Of a stretch of 64,000 bases of DNA, positions 35,367 to 44,688 are shown piece after piece. The stretch's first letter is position 1. Each line of letters starts with the position of its first letter. The position numbers and the translations under genes were made by a program. Source of the DNA: Sideroxydans sp. (GTDB lineage: Bacteria > Pseudomonadota > Gammaproteobacteria > Burkholderiales > Gallionellaceae); the NCBI GenBank assembly GCA_027310725.1, contig DAIDAG010000080.1:113469-177468 (forward strand), read 5' to 3'. The notes beneath the pieces were generated by a model. The model had not been told where the DNA came from. It made no database searches and saw only the letters and a list, made by a program, of their open reading frames with translations.

Positions 35367-38300
35367 TCAAGCCGGATTGACGTTCCGGAGAGCGAGCAGT
35401 TCGGTCAATTTCTTTTCCAGCTCGTCGATATGCTCGGGTCTGGCAAAGAGATATCCCTGATATGCCTGGCAGCCCCGCAATTCAAGGAATTCGCGCTGTT
35501 CCTCTGTTTCCACCCCTTCAGCGATCACTTCCATGCCCATGCTGAGCGCCATGGAAATGATGGTCTGCACGATCGCCGCGTCATGCTGGTCGGTCGTGAT
35601 GTCGCGCACAAAGGACTGGTCGATCTTGAGCTGATCGATGGGCAGGCGGCTCAGGTAGGATAGCGAGGAATATCCCGTTCCGAAGTCGTCCATGGAGAAC
35701 TTCACACCCAGGTTCTTCAATTCCTTCATCTTGCGTATGCTGTCTTCGATATTGTCCAGCACCAGGCTTTCCGTCAGTTCCAGCTTCAGTAATTCCGGCT
35801 TGATGCCGCTTCGACTTAGCACATCAGATACCCGGGAGACGAACTCGGCTTCGCGGAACTGGATGGGGCTGACGTTGACGGCGATGCTGAGGCGATTGAA
35901 ACGGGGGGAAGCCTGCCAGCGGGCCAGCTGCGCACACGCCGTTTCAAGTACCCACAAGCCGACGGGCAGGATCAACCCCGATTCTTCCGCCACCGGGATG
36001 AATTGCGCCGGTGAGACAGGACCAAGCTGGGGGTGTGTCCAGCGCAGGAGCGCTTCCGCGCCGACAGGCCGTCCGGAGCTTGCAATCTGCAACTGGTAAT
36101 GAAGAGAGAATTCATTGCGTTCGAGCGCACCGCGCAATGCACTTTCCATCTGGCCGCGTTTTTCCAGAATCTCCTGCATGGACGAATCGAAGAAGCAGAT
36201 GGCATTGCGTCCCTTGGCCTTGGCCTGGTACATCGCTGTGTCCACATGCGCCAGCAGCTTGTCGTGGTTGTCGGCATGGCCGAGAAACAGAACGATCCCG
36301 ATACTGGAACTGGAGTGGTGGTCGGTTTTATCCAGCAGGTAGGGTTTGCACAATTCGCTGCGGATCTTCTCGGCAACCAGTTCGGCTTGTATCGCCGCTT
36401 CGTTTTGAACGCTGCTCAAGCCGTTCAGGATTACCAGGAATTCATCGCCTCCCATGCGTGCGACGGTGTCCTCTTCGCGCACGGATGCAGTGAGGCGTTT
36501 GGCCACCTCGATCAGCAGCTTGTCGCCCATGCTGTGGCCAAAGGTGTCGTTCAGGCGTTTGAACTGGTCCAGATCCAGCGATAACAGGGCGCCGTGCCGT
36601 CCGCTGCGGGCGCTGGATGAGAGCGCCTGGCGGAAGCGGTCGGAAAATAGCCGGCGGTTCGGCAGGCTGGTGAGTGCATCGAAGTTGGCCTGTTCCCAGA
36701 TCAGTTCGTCTTTGCGTTTCTTTTCCGTGATGTCGGAAAACTGTCCCACATATCTGAAGATGCTGCCATCTGCGTGACGGATGACGCTGATACTGAGCCA
36801 CTTGGCGTGAAGCTCGCCACTTTTCTTGAGGTCCCATACCTCGCCCTGCCAATGACCGTCGTCCAAGATAGCTTGCCACATCTGCTGGTAAAACTGGGTG
36901 TCGTGTTTGCCCGACTGGAAAATGCTCGGATTCCTGCCCCGAACCTCGTTCAGCGTATAACCGGTGATTCGAATAAAAGCAGGATTTACGTCCAGGATCA
37001 GGTTGTTCTCATCGGTCACCAGGATGCCGTCGTTGCTTGACTGATAAACAGAGGATGCCAGTTTTAATGCTTCGTCTTTCTGTTTGCGTTCGGAGATGTC
37101 ATCGAAGACCACGACCGCACCTTCCAGCTTGCCCTGGAGAAAAATGGGGTGGGAAGAATAGTCTACAGGGAGGCTGCTGCCGTCTTTGCGCCATAACACT
37201 TCATCGATGCCCGTGCGGTTTTTGTTATCGAGGAGGGTGGCATGCATCGGGCACCTTTCAGACGGGTAATGCGTGCCGTCCGCGTAGGAGTGATGTATGG
37301 TCTCGTGCATGGGTTTGCCGATCAGTTCTTCCGGCGTATAGCCGAGCATATTTGCCGCGGCAAGATTGACGAAAGTGGTATTGCCCTCCTTGTCGAGGCC
37401 CCAGATACCGTTGCTGACCGATCCCAGCAGCAAGCGCAGACGTTGCTCGCTTGTTTCAACAGCCGATCTTGTGTTCCTGACAGAGCGGAAATAGAAGATA
37501 AGCGTGGCCGCAACCAGTAGCGCCGCGCTTCCCAACAGCCAGATCAGAAGGAAATTACCCTTTCGCTCGCGCTCGATCAGCAGCAAGCCGGGCAGATTGA
37601 CTTCCGAATAAACCGTCAGCCCGAACTCTTCCAGATCGGTCGTGGCCTGCACGTGCGGGTAAGTTTCAAGTCCGACTTGTTTCAACCGGTCGTCAGTCGA
37701 ACCGTTCCAGGGGGCGATCTTGAGTTCGGGAAAATCGGTCTTCAGGTAGAGAGATTCCTTTTCCCGCGCATTCATTGCGTTTACCCTCGCGCCGGGGACA
37801 GACATCATCAACATCGAGGGGTCATGCGCGAGGATGATGACGCCATTGGCATCGGTCACGAAAGCGTCGGCCTGACGGATCAGGAACGATAGCGAAGGAA
37901 TGTCTACCTTGGAAACGATGGCCCCATTGAACAGATTGCCCAACACGATCGGGGCGGAAAAATAGAGTCCCGAAATATGGGTGGTTCTGCCCATGGCATA
38001 TTGCATGCCGTGATGTCCGTTGCGGGCGTCGACAAACCACTGCCGGTCCGCGTAGTTCGTGCCGATCGGCGTGTCGGGCATGCTCTCGATGCTGGCTGCG
38101 ATGCAATCTCCCGCGGCGTTGACCACATAGATCAAATCGATCCCCAGGGAATCCTGGATCAATTTGAGCTGGATGTTCAGATCCTTCAGTGTGGGATTGT
38201 CGGTCCAGCGTTTAGCCAGAACTTCCTTGGGCAATTTGTTCGGCAGCGCATTCGGACCGAATTCCGAAACCGAATTCCATATTCGAACTCCCTGTCGGAA

Positions 38301-38525
38301 GGTGCTTGAAACACCCGCGACGAAGTGCAGGTTGCGGCGGAAGCTGTCGGCAATATCCCCCGAAACGGATTGAGCATGAATCTGCTCGCGTTCGACCAGG
38401 GGTTCGTACTCATGTTTGAAGATCAGCGTGGCGATATACCAGGCCAGGACTGCCCACAGGATCAACATCAGGACCAGCCAAAGTACGACGTGGCGTTCCT
38501 TTATGTCTTTAATGCGCAGCATCAT
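35367..38525 (-). CDS. Cache-PAS-PAS-GGDEF-EAL cyclic-di-GMP receptor
   Basis: A 1052-residue transmembrane protein. Span 1 covers about residues 14-34, a periplasmic Cache-like sensor about 38-325, and span 2 about 328-350. Two PAS domains follow (about 360-480 and 485-605). The GGDEF domain has the intact motif MGGDEF, and the EAL domain has EALLRW, the DDFGTGYSSL loop and LKIDQSFVRD. Both cyclase and phosphodiesterase motifs look intact, so it may make or break c-di-GMP in response to an external ligand. The first PAS has a YPSERCPM segment shared with the protein at 44689. Confidence 0.92.
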   Translation of the reverse strand: MMLRIKDIKERHVVLWLVLMLILWAVLAWYIATLIFKHEYEPLVEREQIHAQSVSGDIADSFRRNLHFVAGVSSTFRQGVRIWNSVSEFGPNALPNKLPKEVLAKRWTDNPTLKDLNIQLKLIQDSLGIDLIYVVNAAGDCIAASIESMPDTPIGTNYADRQWFVDARNGHHGMQYAMGRTTHISGLYFSAPIVLGNLFNGAIVSKVDIPSLSFLIRQADAFVTDANGVIILAHDPSMLMMSVPGARVNAMNAREKESLYLKTDFPELKIAPWNGSTDDRLKQVGLETYPHVQATTDLEEFGLTVYSEVNLPGLLLIERERKGNFLLIWLLGSAALLVAATLIFYFRSVRNTRSAVETSEQRLRLLLGSVSNGIWGLDKEGNTTFVNLAAANMLGYTPEELIGKPMHETIHHSYADGTHYPSERCPMHATLLDNKNRTGIDEVLWRKDGSSLPVDYSSHPIFLQGKLEGAVVVFDDISERKQKDEALKLASSVYQSSNDGILVTDENNLILDVNPAFIRITGYTLNEVRGRNPSIFQSGKHDTQFYQQMWQAILDDGHWQGEVWDLKKSGELHAKWLSISVIRHADGSIFRYVGQFSDITEKKRKDELIWEQANFDALTSLPNRRLFSDRFRQALSSSARSGRHGALLSLDLDQFKRLNDTFGHSMGDKLLIEVAKRLTASVREEDTVARMGGDEFLVILNGLSSVQNEAAIQAELVAEKIRSELCKPYLLDKTDHHSSSSIGIVLFLGHADNHDKLLAHVDTAMYQAKAKGRNAICFFDSSMQEILEKRGQMESALRGALERNEFSLHYQLQIASSGRPVGAEALLRWTHPQLGPVSPAQFIPVAEESGLILPVGLWVLETACAQLARWQASPRFNRLSIAVNVSPIQFREAEFVSRVSDVLSRSGIKPELLKLELTESLVLDNIEDSIRKMKELKNLGVKFSMDDFGTGYSSLSYLSRLPIDQLKIDQSFVRDITTDQHDAAIVQTIISMALSMGMEVIAEGVETEEQREFLELRGCQAYQGYLFARPEHIDELEKKLTELLALRNVNPA

Positions 38526-38672
38526 GCTCCATAGACGTTTGGTCGGGTTCGTTGCCAGCCCGCTGTTGGTAAACCATGAGAGATTACATAAGGATTACAG
38601 GAAGTACACTACCACAAATCACCACATTAACCAGCAGGTTAACAAGAAGTTAGAGCGTTTCCTTGCCGGCAT

Positions 38673-38903
38673 TCAGTTGTTTTGGTGCTGCATATACAGT
38701 TCTTCCACTCTTTTGCGAGCCCACGGCGTCCTGCGCAAAAACTTCAGGCTGGATTTGACGCTGGGATCATGCGTAAAACAGCGCACCGGCACAGCCGCTG
38801 CCATCGCTTCCCAGCCCATGCTCTCGGATAGCCGGATAACGATCATTTCAAGGGTGATGCCGTCCAGGTTTGGAAGGTGTACCGGTTTTTTATTGGTGTC
38901 CAT
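38673..38903 (-). CDS. VF530-family (DUF2132) DNA-binding protein
   Basis: A 76-residue protein whose core LDGITLEMIVIRLSESMGW and CFTHDPSVKSSLKFLRRTPWARKRVEELY are the VF530 hallmarks. The family is small, alpha-helical, proposed to bind DNA, and of unknown role. It is encoded antisense to, and upstream of, the S4-type gene. The 147-base stretch between it and the GGDEF/EAL gene holds nothing I can support. Confidence 0.85.
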   Translation of the reverse strand: MDTNKKPVHLPNLDGITLEMIVIRLSESMGWEAMAAAVPVRCFTHDPSVKSSLKFLRRTPWARKRVEELYMQHQNN

Positions 38904-38976
38904 GCGCGGATTTTACAGAGGTTGGGCAGACCTGAGCGTTTACAATGCGGTTTCTTGTTTCCAGACAGCAACACAC

Positions 38977-39693
38977 ATGAATGAGCCGGTCCGTCTCGCC
39001 AAGCGCCTTGCCGAATCAGTACCCTGTTCACGCCGCGAGGCCGAGCTTTATATCGCCGGAGGCTGGGTCCTGGTGGACGGGCAGGTGGTGGAAGAGCCGC
39101 AGTTCATGGTGTCGCAGCAGAAGGTCGAACTCCGCCCAGAAGCGACGCTCGTTCCCGTTGAGCCTGTCACGATCCTGTTTCACCAGCCTGCCGATGCGGA
39201 CACGGGCATCGGTTCCGCCCTGCAACTGATTCGTGCAGATACTCGTGCAACCGATGACCATTCCGGCATCCGCATGCTCAAGCAACATTTTGTCCGGTTG
39301 ACCCAGTGCGCGCCGTTGGAAAGCAATGCGAGCGGTTTGTCGGTGTTTACCCAGGATTACAGGGTATCGCGCAAATTGACTGACGAGGCCGCCACGGTCG
39401 AGCAGGAATATGTCGTGGAGGTCGCCGGCGAATTGCCTGCCGATGGACTCAAGCTGCTCAACCACGGACTCACTTTCAACGGCAAGCCGTTGCCCCCGGT
39501 CAAAGTCAGCTGGCAAAATGAGACCCGGTTGCGCTTTGCGCTCAAGGGTGTGAAACCGGGCCAGATCGCGCATATGTGTAAAAGCGTCGGGCTACAGGTG
39601 TTGTCCATGAAACGGATCCGGATTGGGCGTGTGTCTATGGCCAAATTGCAGGCAGGGCAATGGCGCTATCTGATGCCGTATGAACGGTTTTAA
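38977..39693 (+). CDS. S4-domain pseudouridine-synthase homologue with altered active-site motif
   Basis: A 238-residue protein. An S4 RNA-binding domain (RLAKRLAESVPCSRREAELYIAGGWV) is followed by an RsuA/RluF-like synthase domain (EQEYVVEV...HMCKSVGLQVLSMKRIRIGRV). Where active enzymes read RLDxxTxGL, this one reads PLESNASGL, so the catalytic aspartate position appears to be Glu and neighbouring residues differ. Similar sequences with a changed motif occur in other proteobacteria. It may bind rRNA without catalysis. DUF3820 and the RIO-type kinase genes follow. Confidence 0.82.
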   Translation: MNEPVRLAKRLAESVPCSRREAELYIAGGWVLVDGQVVEEPQFMVSQQKVELRPEATLVPVEPVTILFHQPADADTGIGSALQLIRADTRATDDHSGIRMLKQHFVRLTQCAPLESNASGLSVFTQDYRVSRKLTDEAATVEQEYVVEVAGELPADGLKLLNHGLTFNGKPLPPVKVSWQNETRLRFALKGVKPGQIAHMCKSVGLQVLSMKRIRIGRVSMAKLQAGQWRYLMPYERF

Positions 39694-39708
39694 ATCCGGC
39701 AGGCAACG

Positions 39709-39924
39709 ATGAATACGGAACATCTGGAACTTTTGCTTACCCGCGTCATGCCTTATGGCAAGTACAAGGGCAGGGTGATTGCCGACTTGCCGGGAAATTA
39801 CCTGAACTGGTTTGCGCGCAAGGGCTTTCCGCCCGGCGAGATCGGAAGACTGTTGGCGTTGATGCAGGAACTCGATCACAACGGCCTTTCATCACTATTG
39901 GACCCACTTAGAAAGCGCGGATGA
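39709..39924 (+). CDS. DUF3820 family protein
   Basis: A 71-residue protein with the family core MPYGKYKGRVIADLPGNYLNWFARKGFP. Members have been labelled quorum-sensing-regulated virulence factor, without a firm biochemical role. The core also resembles the small domain of exonuclease-associated proteins. It starts 15 bases after the S4 gene and overlaps the RIO kinase gene by four bases (ATGA). Confidence 0.85.
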   Translation: MNTEHLELLLTRVMPYGKYKGRVIADLPGNYLNWFARKGFPPGEIGRLLALMQELDHNGLSSLLDPLRKRG

Positions 39925-40787
39925 AAACACCGAAAAGATTGCAGGCTCTGGTTGAGGATGGTCTGGTCGACGAGGTCGTCCGCCAACTCATGAGCGGCAA
40001 GGAAGCCACGGTGTACGTGGTGCGCTGCGGCGACGAGGTCCGCTGTGCCAAGGTTTACAAGGAAGCCAACAAGCGCAGTTTTCGCCAGAGCACGGATTAC
40101 ACCGAAGGCCGCAAAGTCAAGAACAGCCGCCGTGCGCGCGCCATGGAGAAAGGCAGCAGCTACGGGCGCAAAGCGCAGGAAGAAGCCTGGCAGAACGCCG
40201 AGGTGGACGCCCTGTACCGCCTTGCCTCAGCAGGCGTGCGCGTACCCAAACCGTACAACTTCCATGAAGGCGTGCTGCTGATGGAACTGCTGACCGACAG
40301 CGAAGGCAACGCCGCGCCCCGGCTCAACGATCTGGTGCTGACGGCTGAGGTGGCCCGCGAATACCACCGCATCCTGATCACGCAGGTGGTGCGCATGCTG
40401 TGTGCCGGGATCATTCATGGCGACCTGTCCGAATTCAACGTCCTAGTGGATAGCGCCGGCCCTGTCATCATCGACCTGCCCCAGGCCATCGACGCGGCCG
40501 CCAACAACCAGGCCCGCCAGATGCTGCTGCGGGACGTCCAGAACCTTGCTGCCTATTTCGGCCGGTTTGCCCCGGAACTGCTGGCCACCGATTACGGCAA
40601 CGAGATATGGTCGCTCTACCAGAGCAGCCAGCTAAAACCTGAAAGTGTACTGACGGGGCACTTCGAGCACACGGAAAAGCCGGTCGACTTGAACAGTGTC
40701 ATGCGCGAGATCAACGACACGCTCAAGGAAGAGGAAGCGCGGCAGCTTGCGATTGCCATACGCTTGAGTCGGGAACGTGCGGGATAG
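39921..40787 (+). CDS. RIO-type atypical serine protein kinase
   Basis: A 288-residue RIO kinase. The ATP loop region GKEATVYVVRCGDEVRCAKVY contains the conserved lysine (CAKVYKE). The catalytic loop is IIHGDLSEFNVLV, and the metal-binding segment is VIIDLPQAID. Bacterial RIO kinases are poorly characterised. The frame and overlap with DUF3820 suggest they act together. Confidence 0.9.
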   Translation: MKTPKRLQALVEDGLVDEVVRQLMSGKEATVYVVRCGDEVRCAKVYKEANKRSFRQSTDYTEGRKVKNSRRARAMEKGSSYGRKAQEEAWQNAEVDALYRLASAGVRVPKPYNFHEGVLLMELLTDSEGNAAPRLNDLVLTAEVAREYHRILITQVVRMLCAGIIHGDLSEFNVLVDSAGPVIIDLPQAIDAAANNQARQMLLRDVQNLAAYFGRFAPELLATDYGNEIWSLYQSSQLKPESVLTGHFEHTEKPVDLNSVMREINDTLKEEEARQLAIAIRLSRERAG

Positions 40788-40880
40788 CATTTGTAACGCC
40801 ATGCCTGGCGATGCCCGATGGTGCGAGCCACGGTCAGGTATCATGTATCTTTAACCGATTTTCTGCGCAATAAATATCTC

Positions 40881-41786
40881 ATGTCGTCTTCCCATTCCCG
40901 TGAACGCTGGCTATTGCCATTGGCCCTTTTTGTCCTTTCCGTCACCTGGGGGTACACCTGGGTGCTGGCGAAGCAGGCGCTGACTTATGCGACTCCTTTT
41001 GCTTTTGTGGCAGAGCGTTGTGTCGTTGGCGCGTTGGCTTTGCTGTTGGCGGTCAAACTCAAGGGCAAGCCGCTCAGGTTGCAGGCTCCGGGGCCGACCC
41101 TTGCCATCGGGCTGGCGCAGGTGACGGGTTTCATGCTGTTCCAGACCTGGGCGCTGGTGGAAGGCGGCCCGGGCAAGACCGCAGTGCTGATCTTTACCAT
41201 GCCCATCTGGACGCTGCTCATCGCGTGGCCGATCCTGGGGGAACGCATCCGCGGCAAACAGTGGCTGGCTGCCCTGAGTACGCTGACCGGTCTGGCGCTG
41301 ATCATCGAACCGTGGAATATGCACACCAGCCTGTTCAGCAAATTCCTGGGTGTGATGGCGGCATTGTGCTGGGCCATCGGCACCGTTCTGGTCAAGCGTT
41401 TGCGTTCGCGGCAAAAGGTCGACCTGCTTTCGCTGACCACCTGGCAAATGTTGCTGGGATCGGTGCCGCTGGTGCTGCTGGCGCTTGTGATCCCGGAACG
41501 TGCCACGGACTGGTCGGCGGCCTACGTCGGCATTCTTGCCTTCATGTCCGTGATCAGCACGGCCATGGGCTGGTGGCTGTGGATCATCATCCTCGACCGC
41601 GTGCCCGCGTGGGAAGCCAGCCTGTCGGTGCTTGGAACGCCGGTGGTGGCGATCATTTCATCGCGCGTGATGATGGGAGAAGAATTCAAGTTGGGCGAAA
41701 TGGCGGGGATACTGCTCATTGGTTGCGGCCTCGCGCTGTTGACCCTGGTTGGCTGGGCAGCCAGCCGCCGGAGCCAGAACAAATAG
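40881..41786 (+). CDS. EamA/DMT-family transporter (second copy)
   Basis: A 301-residue ten-span carrier. The first repeat begins LFVLSVTWGYTWVLAKQAL and the second ends MGEEFKLGEMAGILLIGCGLALL. The start at 40881 is chosen because it begins the protein proper; the frame runs 21 codons upstream. Distinct in sequence from the transporter at 32876, so not a recent duplicate. The substrate is unknown. Confidence 0.88.
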   Translation: MSSSHSRERWLLPLALFVLSVTWGYTWVLAKQALTYATPFAFVAERCVVGALALLLAVKLKGKPLRLQAPGPTLAIGLAQVTGFMLFQTWALVEGGPGKTAVLIFTMPIWTLLIAWPILGERIRGKQWLAALSTLTGLALIIEPWNMHTSLFSKFLGVMAALCWAIGTVLVKRLRSRQKVDLLSLTTWQMLLGSVPLVLLALVIPERATDWSAAYVGILAFMSVISTAMGWWLWIIILDRVPAWEASLSVLGTPVVAIISSRVMMGEEFKLGEMAGILLIGCGLALLTLVGWAASRRSQNK

Positions 41787-41812
41787 ACCATGGTGACCGG
41801 CTGCCCGGGCGG

Positions 41813-43411
41813 TCAGTTCAGCGCAGCGACCATGTGAGTCACCTTGGGCGGTTCGCTGCCCAGATGGAACGAGCGTGCCTTTTCGGTCACTTCACGGTCT
41901 GCTACCGTTGCCCGTTCATGCTGGCGCAAATGCTCCAGCCATGATTCGACCATGAAGCATTCCACCATCCGGTCCGGCTGTTCGGTGTCGCTGAATAGTT
42001 CCCACATGAAAGCGCCGTCGCGCCGTCTGATCCTGCGCACTTCCTGCATGAGGCTGCTGAATTCGGCAGCTCTGGACAGATCGATGCGATATTCCACGGT
42101 CACCATGACCGGTCCCCGGTCACTTTCGACTTCTTCGGTCGGCGTCGGGGTTGGCCAATGCACGGATGGCGATCGATCATCAGTGTCGTGGCGTCCGATG
42201 CGGTATTTCCATGTTGCGGCGATGCCGAGCAAGGCACCGGCGGCAGATACCGTGAGCGCATAAGGGATTCCGATCCATGACGCGACCTGGCCCCAGATCG
42301 CGCTGCCCGCCGCCATGCCGCCCGTAAAGACGACCCAGAAGAGCGCCAGACCTCGTGCCCTTACCCAGCCCGGCAAAGAGGTCTGCGCGGCTGTCATCAA
42401 TGACGATACGACGCAGATCCATGCGACGCCTGTCAGCAGCATGGCCACTCCTGCTGCAAACACATTGCCGCTATGTGCCAGTGCCAGCATGGCGATGGAA
42501 TAGAGTCCGGTAGCGCCGGCCACGATCCTGTCGCGCGACAGGCGCGCGAGCAGACGGGGCAGCAGCAACGCGCCGCCAATCGCGCCTATACCCAGACAAG
42601 CCAGGAAGAGTCCGTAGGTGCTGGGACCCCGCTTGAGTTCCTGTCTCACGATCAGAGGCAGCAGGGCCCAGGAGGCGCTGGCGAACACAAAGAACGCGGC
42701 ACCGCGGGTGAGCACCGCACGCAATTCGGGCGAATGGCGCGCATAGCGCAACCCGGCACGTATCGCTCCGATGACTCGTTCGGCAGGCAACTCGCTTTGT
42801 TTTGGCGTGCGCTGCCATTTCAGCAACGCCGCAATGACGGCAAGAAAGGAGAGCGCGTTCAGAATGAAGACCACGCCCGATCCTGCAGCGGCAACGATCA
42901 ATCCGGCCAGCGCCGGGCCGACCGAGCGGGAGACGTTCATCCCTATGGTGTTCAGGCCGATGGCCGCGGGCAGTTCGGGGCGCTGCACCAACTCCGGCAG
43001 GATCGCCCCCCAGGCCGGCATCATCATGGCGGTGCCTATGCCCAGCGCGAAAGTGAAGACCAGCAGGATGGGAGCGGTCGTGATCCCCGCCAGCGTGAGC
43101 ACGCCCAGCGTGCCTGCAGCAAACAGCATCCAGATCTGCGACGCGATCAAATAGCGGCGCCGGTCGACAATGTCGGCCAGCGCGCCCGCCGGCAGTGCCA
43201 GCAGGAACACAGGGGCTGACGTGGCCGCCTGTACCAGTGCCACCATCAACGGAGTGGGGGAGAGCGATGTCATGAGCCAGCCGGCGCCCACTTCGTGCAT
43301 CCAGGTGCCGATGTTGGAGACGACCGAAGCGATCCACAGCATGCGGAAGATCTTGTGCCGCAATGGCGCCCAGGGTGATATGGCTGCTGCGTTGATCGGT
43401 CTGGTACTCAT
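41813..43411 (-). CDS. MFS exporter fused to a C-terminal ABM-like domain
   Basis: A 532-residue protein. Residues about 1-400 form twelve spans of the MFS_3/EntS-like class (WIASVVSNIGTWMHEVGAGWLM and the ADIVDRRR loop). The last ~100 residues (VTVEYRIDLSRAAEFSSLMQEV...VECFMVESWLEHLRQHERAT) resemble the antibiotic-biosynthesis-monooxygenase/dimeric alpha-beta fold. This architecture is known for predicted siderophore or drug exporters. It lies 12 bases downstream of the esterase gene and probably shares its transcript. Confidence 0.85.
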   Translation of the reverse strand: MSTRPINAAAISPWAPLRHKIFRMLWIASVVSNIGTWMHEVGAGWLMTSLSPTPLMVALVQAATSAPVFLLALPAGALADIVDRRRYLIASQIWMLFAAGTLGVLTLAGITTAPILLVFTFALGIGTAMMMPAWGAILPELVQRPELPAAIGLNTIGMNVSRSVGPALAGLIVAAAGSGVVFILNALSFLAVIAALLKWQRTPKQSELPAERVIGAIRAGLRYARHSPELRAVLTRGAAFFVFASASWALLPLIVRQELKRGPSTYGLFLACLGIGAIGGALLLPRLLARLSRDRIVAGATGLYSIAMLALAHSGNVFAAGVAMLLTGVAWICVVSSLMTAAQTSLPGWVRARGLALFWVVFTGGMAAGSAIWGQVASWIGIPYALTVSAAGALLGIAATWKYRIGRHDTDDRSPSVHWPTPTPTEEVESDRGPVMVTVEYRIDLSRAAEFSSLMQEVRRIRRRDGAFMWELFSDTEQPDRMVECFMVESWLEHLRQHERATVADREVTEKARSFHLGSEPPKVTHMVAALN

Positions 43412-43423
43412 GGCTGTTTCGCG

Positions 43424-44101
43424 TCAAATGGCATCCAGTGCCTTCTTCCAGCTGCGGAGCGGGATGCAGGTCTGCAGGCGCTGGATGGCCCGGTCGGCGA
43501 GTGCTGCATTGATCTCGTGCCCCACCGTCGACGCGAGATCCAGCGTGGCATCGCCGTCCAGTTCCGTGAGCCGTGCAAAAGCAGCCTCCGCGTGAAAAGC
43601 GGGAATGACCGGGTCATCCTCACCGTGCAGCAAGTGCAGGGTCGTCAATTCGGGCGCCTTTTCCGGGAGCTGCGCAAAGCGGCCGGAGAATGCAAGGACT
43701 CTGCCCACTCCACCATCATGGGCGATGCTGAATTCCAGGGCCATGATCGCTCCCTGGGAAAAACCGACCAACGCCGTGTCCGACTGCAGGACGTTGAAGC
43801 GCCCCTGCGAGTGCTTCACCATCGCATGCAGATCCGGCATGGCCCCGGCGACCCGCGCTACCCGATTTGCTTCGGTCACACCTCTTATGGAGAACCATTG
43901 CCGACCGGGGCCGCCGCCATCGAACGGATAGGTCCCTTCCGGAAGCAGGCAAGCGGCATCCGGAAAAACTTTTTTTAGTTTATTCGACAACGGCACAAGA
44001 TCGGAAGGTCGTGCACCGACACCATGCAACAAAATGAAGAGCTGTTTTGCGGTTCCGGTTTCGGGCAACAGCTCGATACCCTGAAAGGTTTGTTCAGTCA
44101 C
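43424..44101 (-). CDS. Alpha/beta-hydrolase esterase (YpfH/phospholipase-carboxylesterase type)
   Basis: A 225-residue serine hydrolase. The oxyanion turn is LHGVGA, the nucleophile elbow GFSQGAIMAL, the aspartate HGEDDPVIP and the histidine TVGHEI. A GTG at 44099-44101 is preferred as start, with GGAG 7 bases upstream; the frame is open 12 codons further. The substrate is unknown. It forms a two-gene unit with the MFS exporter. Confidence 0.85.
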   Translation of the reverse strand: MTEQTFQGIELLPETGTAKQLFILLHGVGARPSDLVPLSNKLKKVFPDAACLLPEGTYPFDGGGPGRQWFSIRGVTEANRVARVAGAMPDLHAMVKHSQGRFNVLQSDTALVGFSQGAIMALEFSIAHDGGVGRVLAFSGRFAQLPEKAPELTTLHLLHGEDDPVIPAFHAEAAFARLTELDGDATLDLASTVGHEINAALADRAIQRLQTCIPLRSWKKALDAI

Positions 44102-44329
44102 TTGTCTTCTCCAATGACCTGTTCGGCAGATATGCAAGTATGCCGGAAATTCAGGATTGAGAGACCGGATCGCATGTCGGGCGAGAATCTGCCGGTTCGA
44201 ATTTATGCGAATAGTGAAAGCGACTCGACCCCTGTATGTTTTTATTGAAAGAGCCGGCTTTATTTTACTTGCCCCATGCTCTTTCAGTTCGTATTACTAT
44301 GCAAATTCAACTTCACGAGGAGAACGATC
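44102..44329. other. Gap upstream of esterase and of the 23-residue gene
   Basis: 228 bases with no supported gene. It should hold divergent promoters for the esterase (minus) and the small basic protein (plus); no pair of boxes was convincing. Confidence 0.4.
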
Positions 44330-44401
44330 ATGGCAAAAGGTCAACAAAGAAAAAACAAGGAAGTAAAGAAGCCCAAGAAGAAACCGACTCCGGCTATCTG
44401 A
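44330..44401 (+). CDS. Small basic protein, 23 residues
   Basis: An ORF too short for usual gene callers. It encodes MAKGQQRKNKEVKKPKKK plus PTPAI, then TGA. An excellent ribosome-binding site, GAGGAGAACGATC, precedes the ATG. The Lys-rich MAKGQ-R-NKE-KKPK pattern resembles short basic proteins annotated in other proteobacteria, so it is likely translated. Its role is unknown; nucleic acid binding is a guess from charge only. Confidence 0.65.
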   Translation: MAKGQQRKNKEVKKPKKKPTPAI

Positions 44402-44688
44402 GCTGTTGGTACTTTGAGTTGATAGCGGTTATATGCCGCCAAGGTTTGTTGTGTTGAAAATTCAAGAATCACGCGGCTTGATGATTTTGCGTATTGAAGG
44501 CGCATCGGAAAATTGCACCTGTTCAATCTGAGCATTGTCACTGGCAGTTCGTATCTTGCCCATTACGGAAGGGAGGAGAAGGAGGCTTTTGGGCATTGAA
44601 GGAATATCGAAGCATGACCATGTCAGTACATTTCCGGCAGACGCAAGAATCGTATTGATACATTAACATCCATCATGATCCGTAAAAA
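44402..44688. other. Gap before the second GGDEF/EAL gene
   Basis: 287 bases, AT-richer, with no supported gene and no clear promoter pair. Confidence 0.35.
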
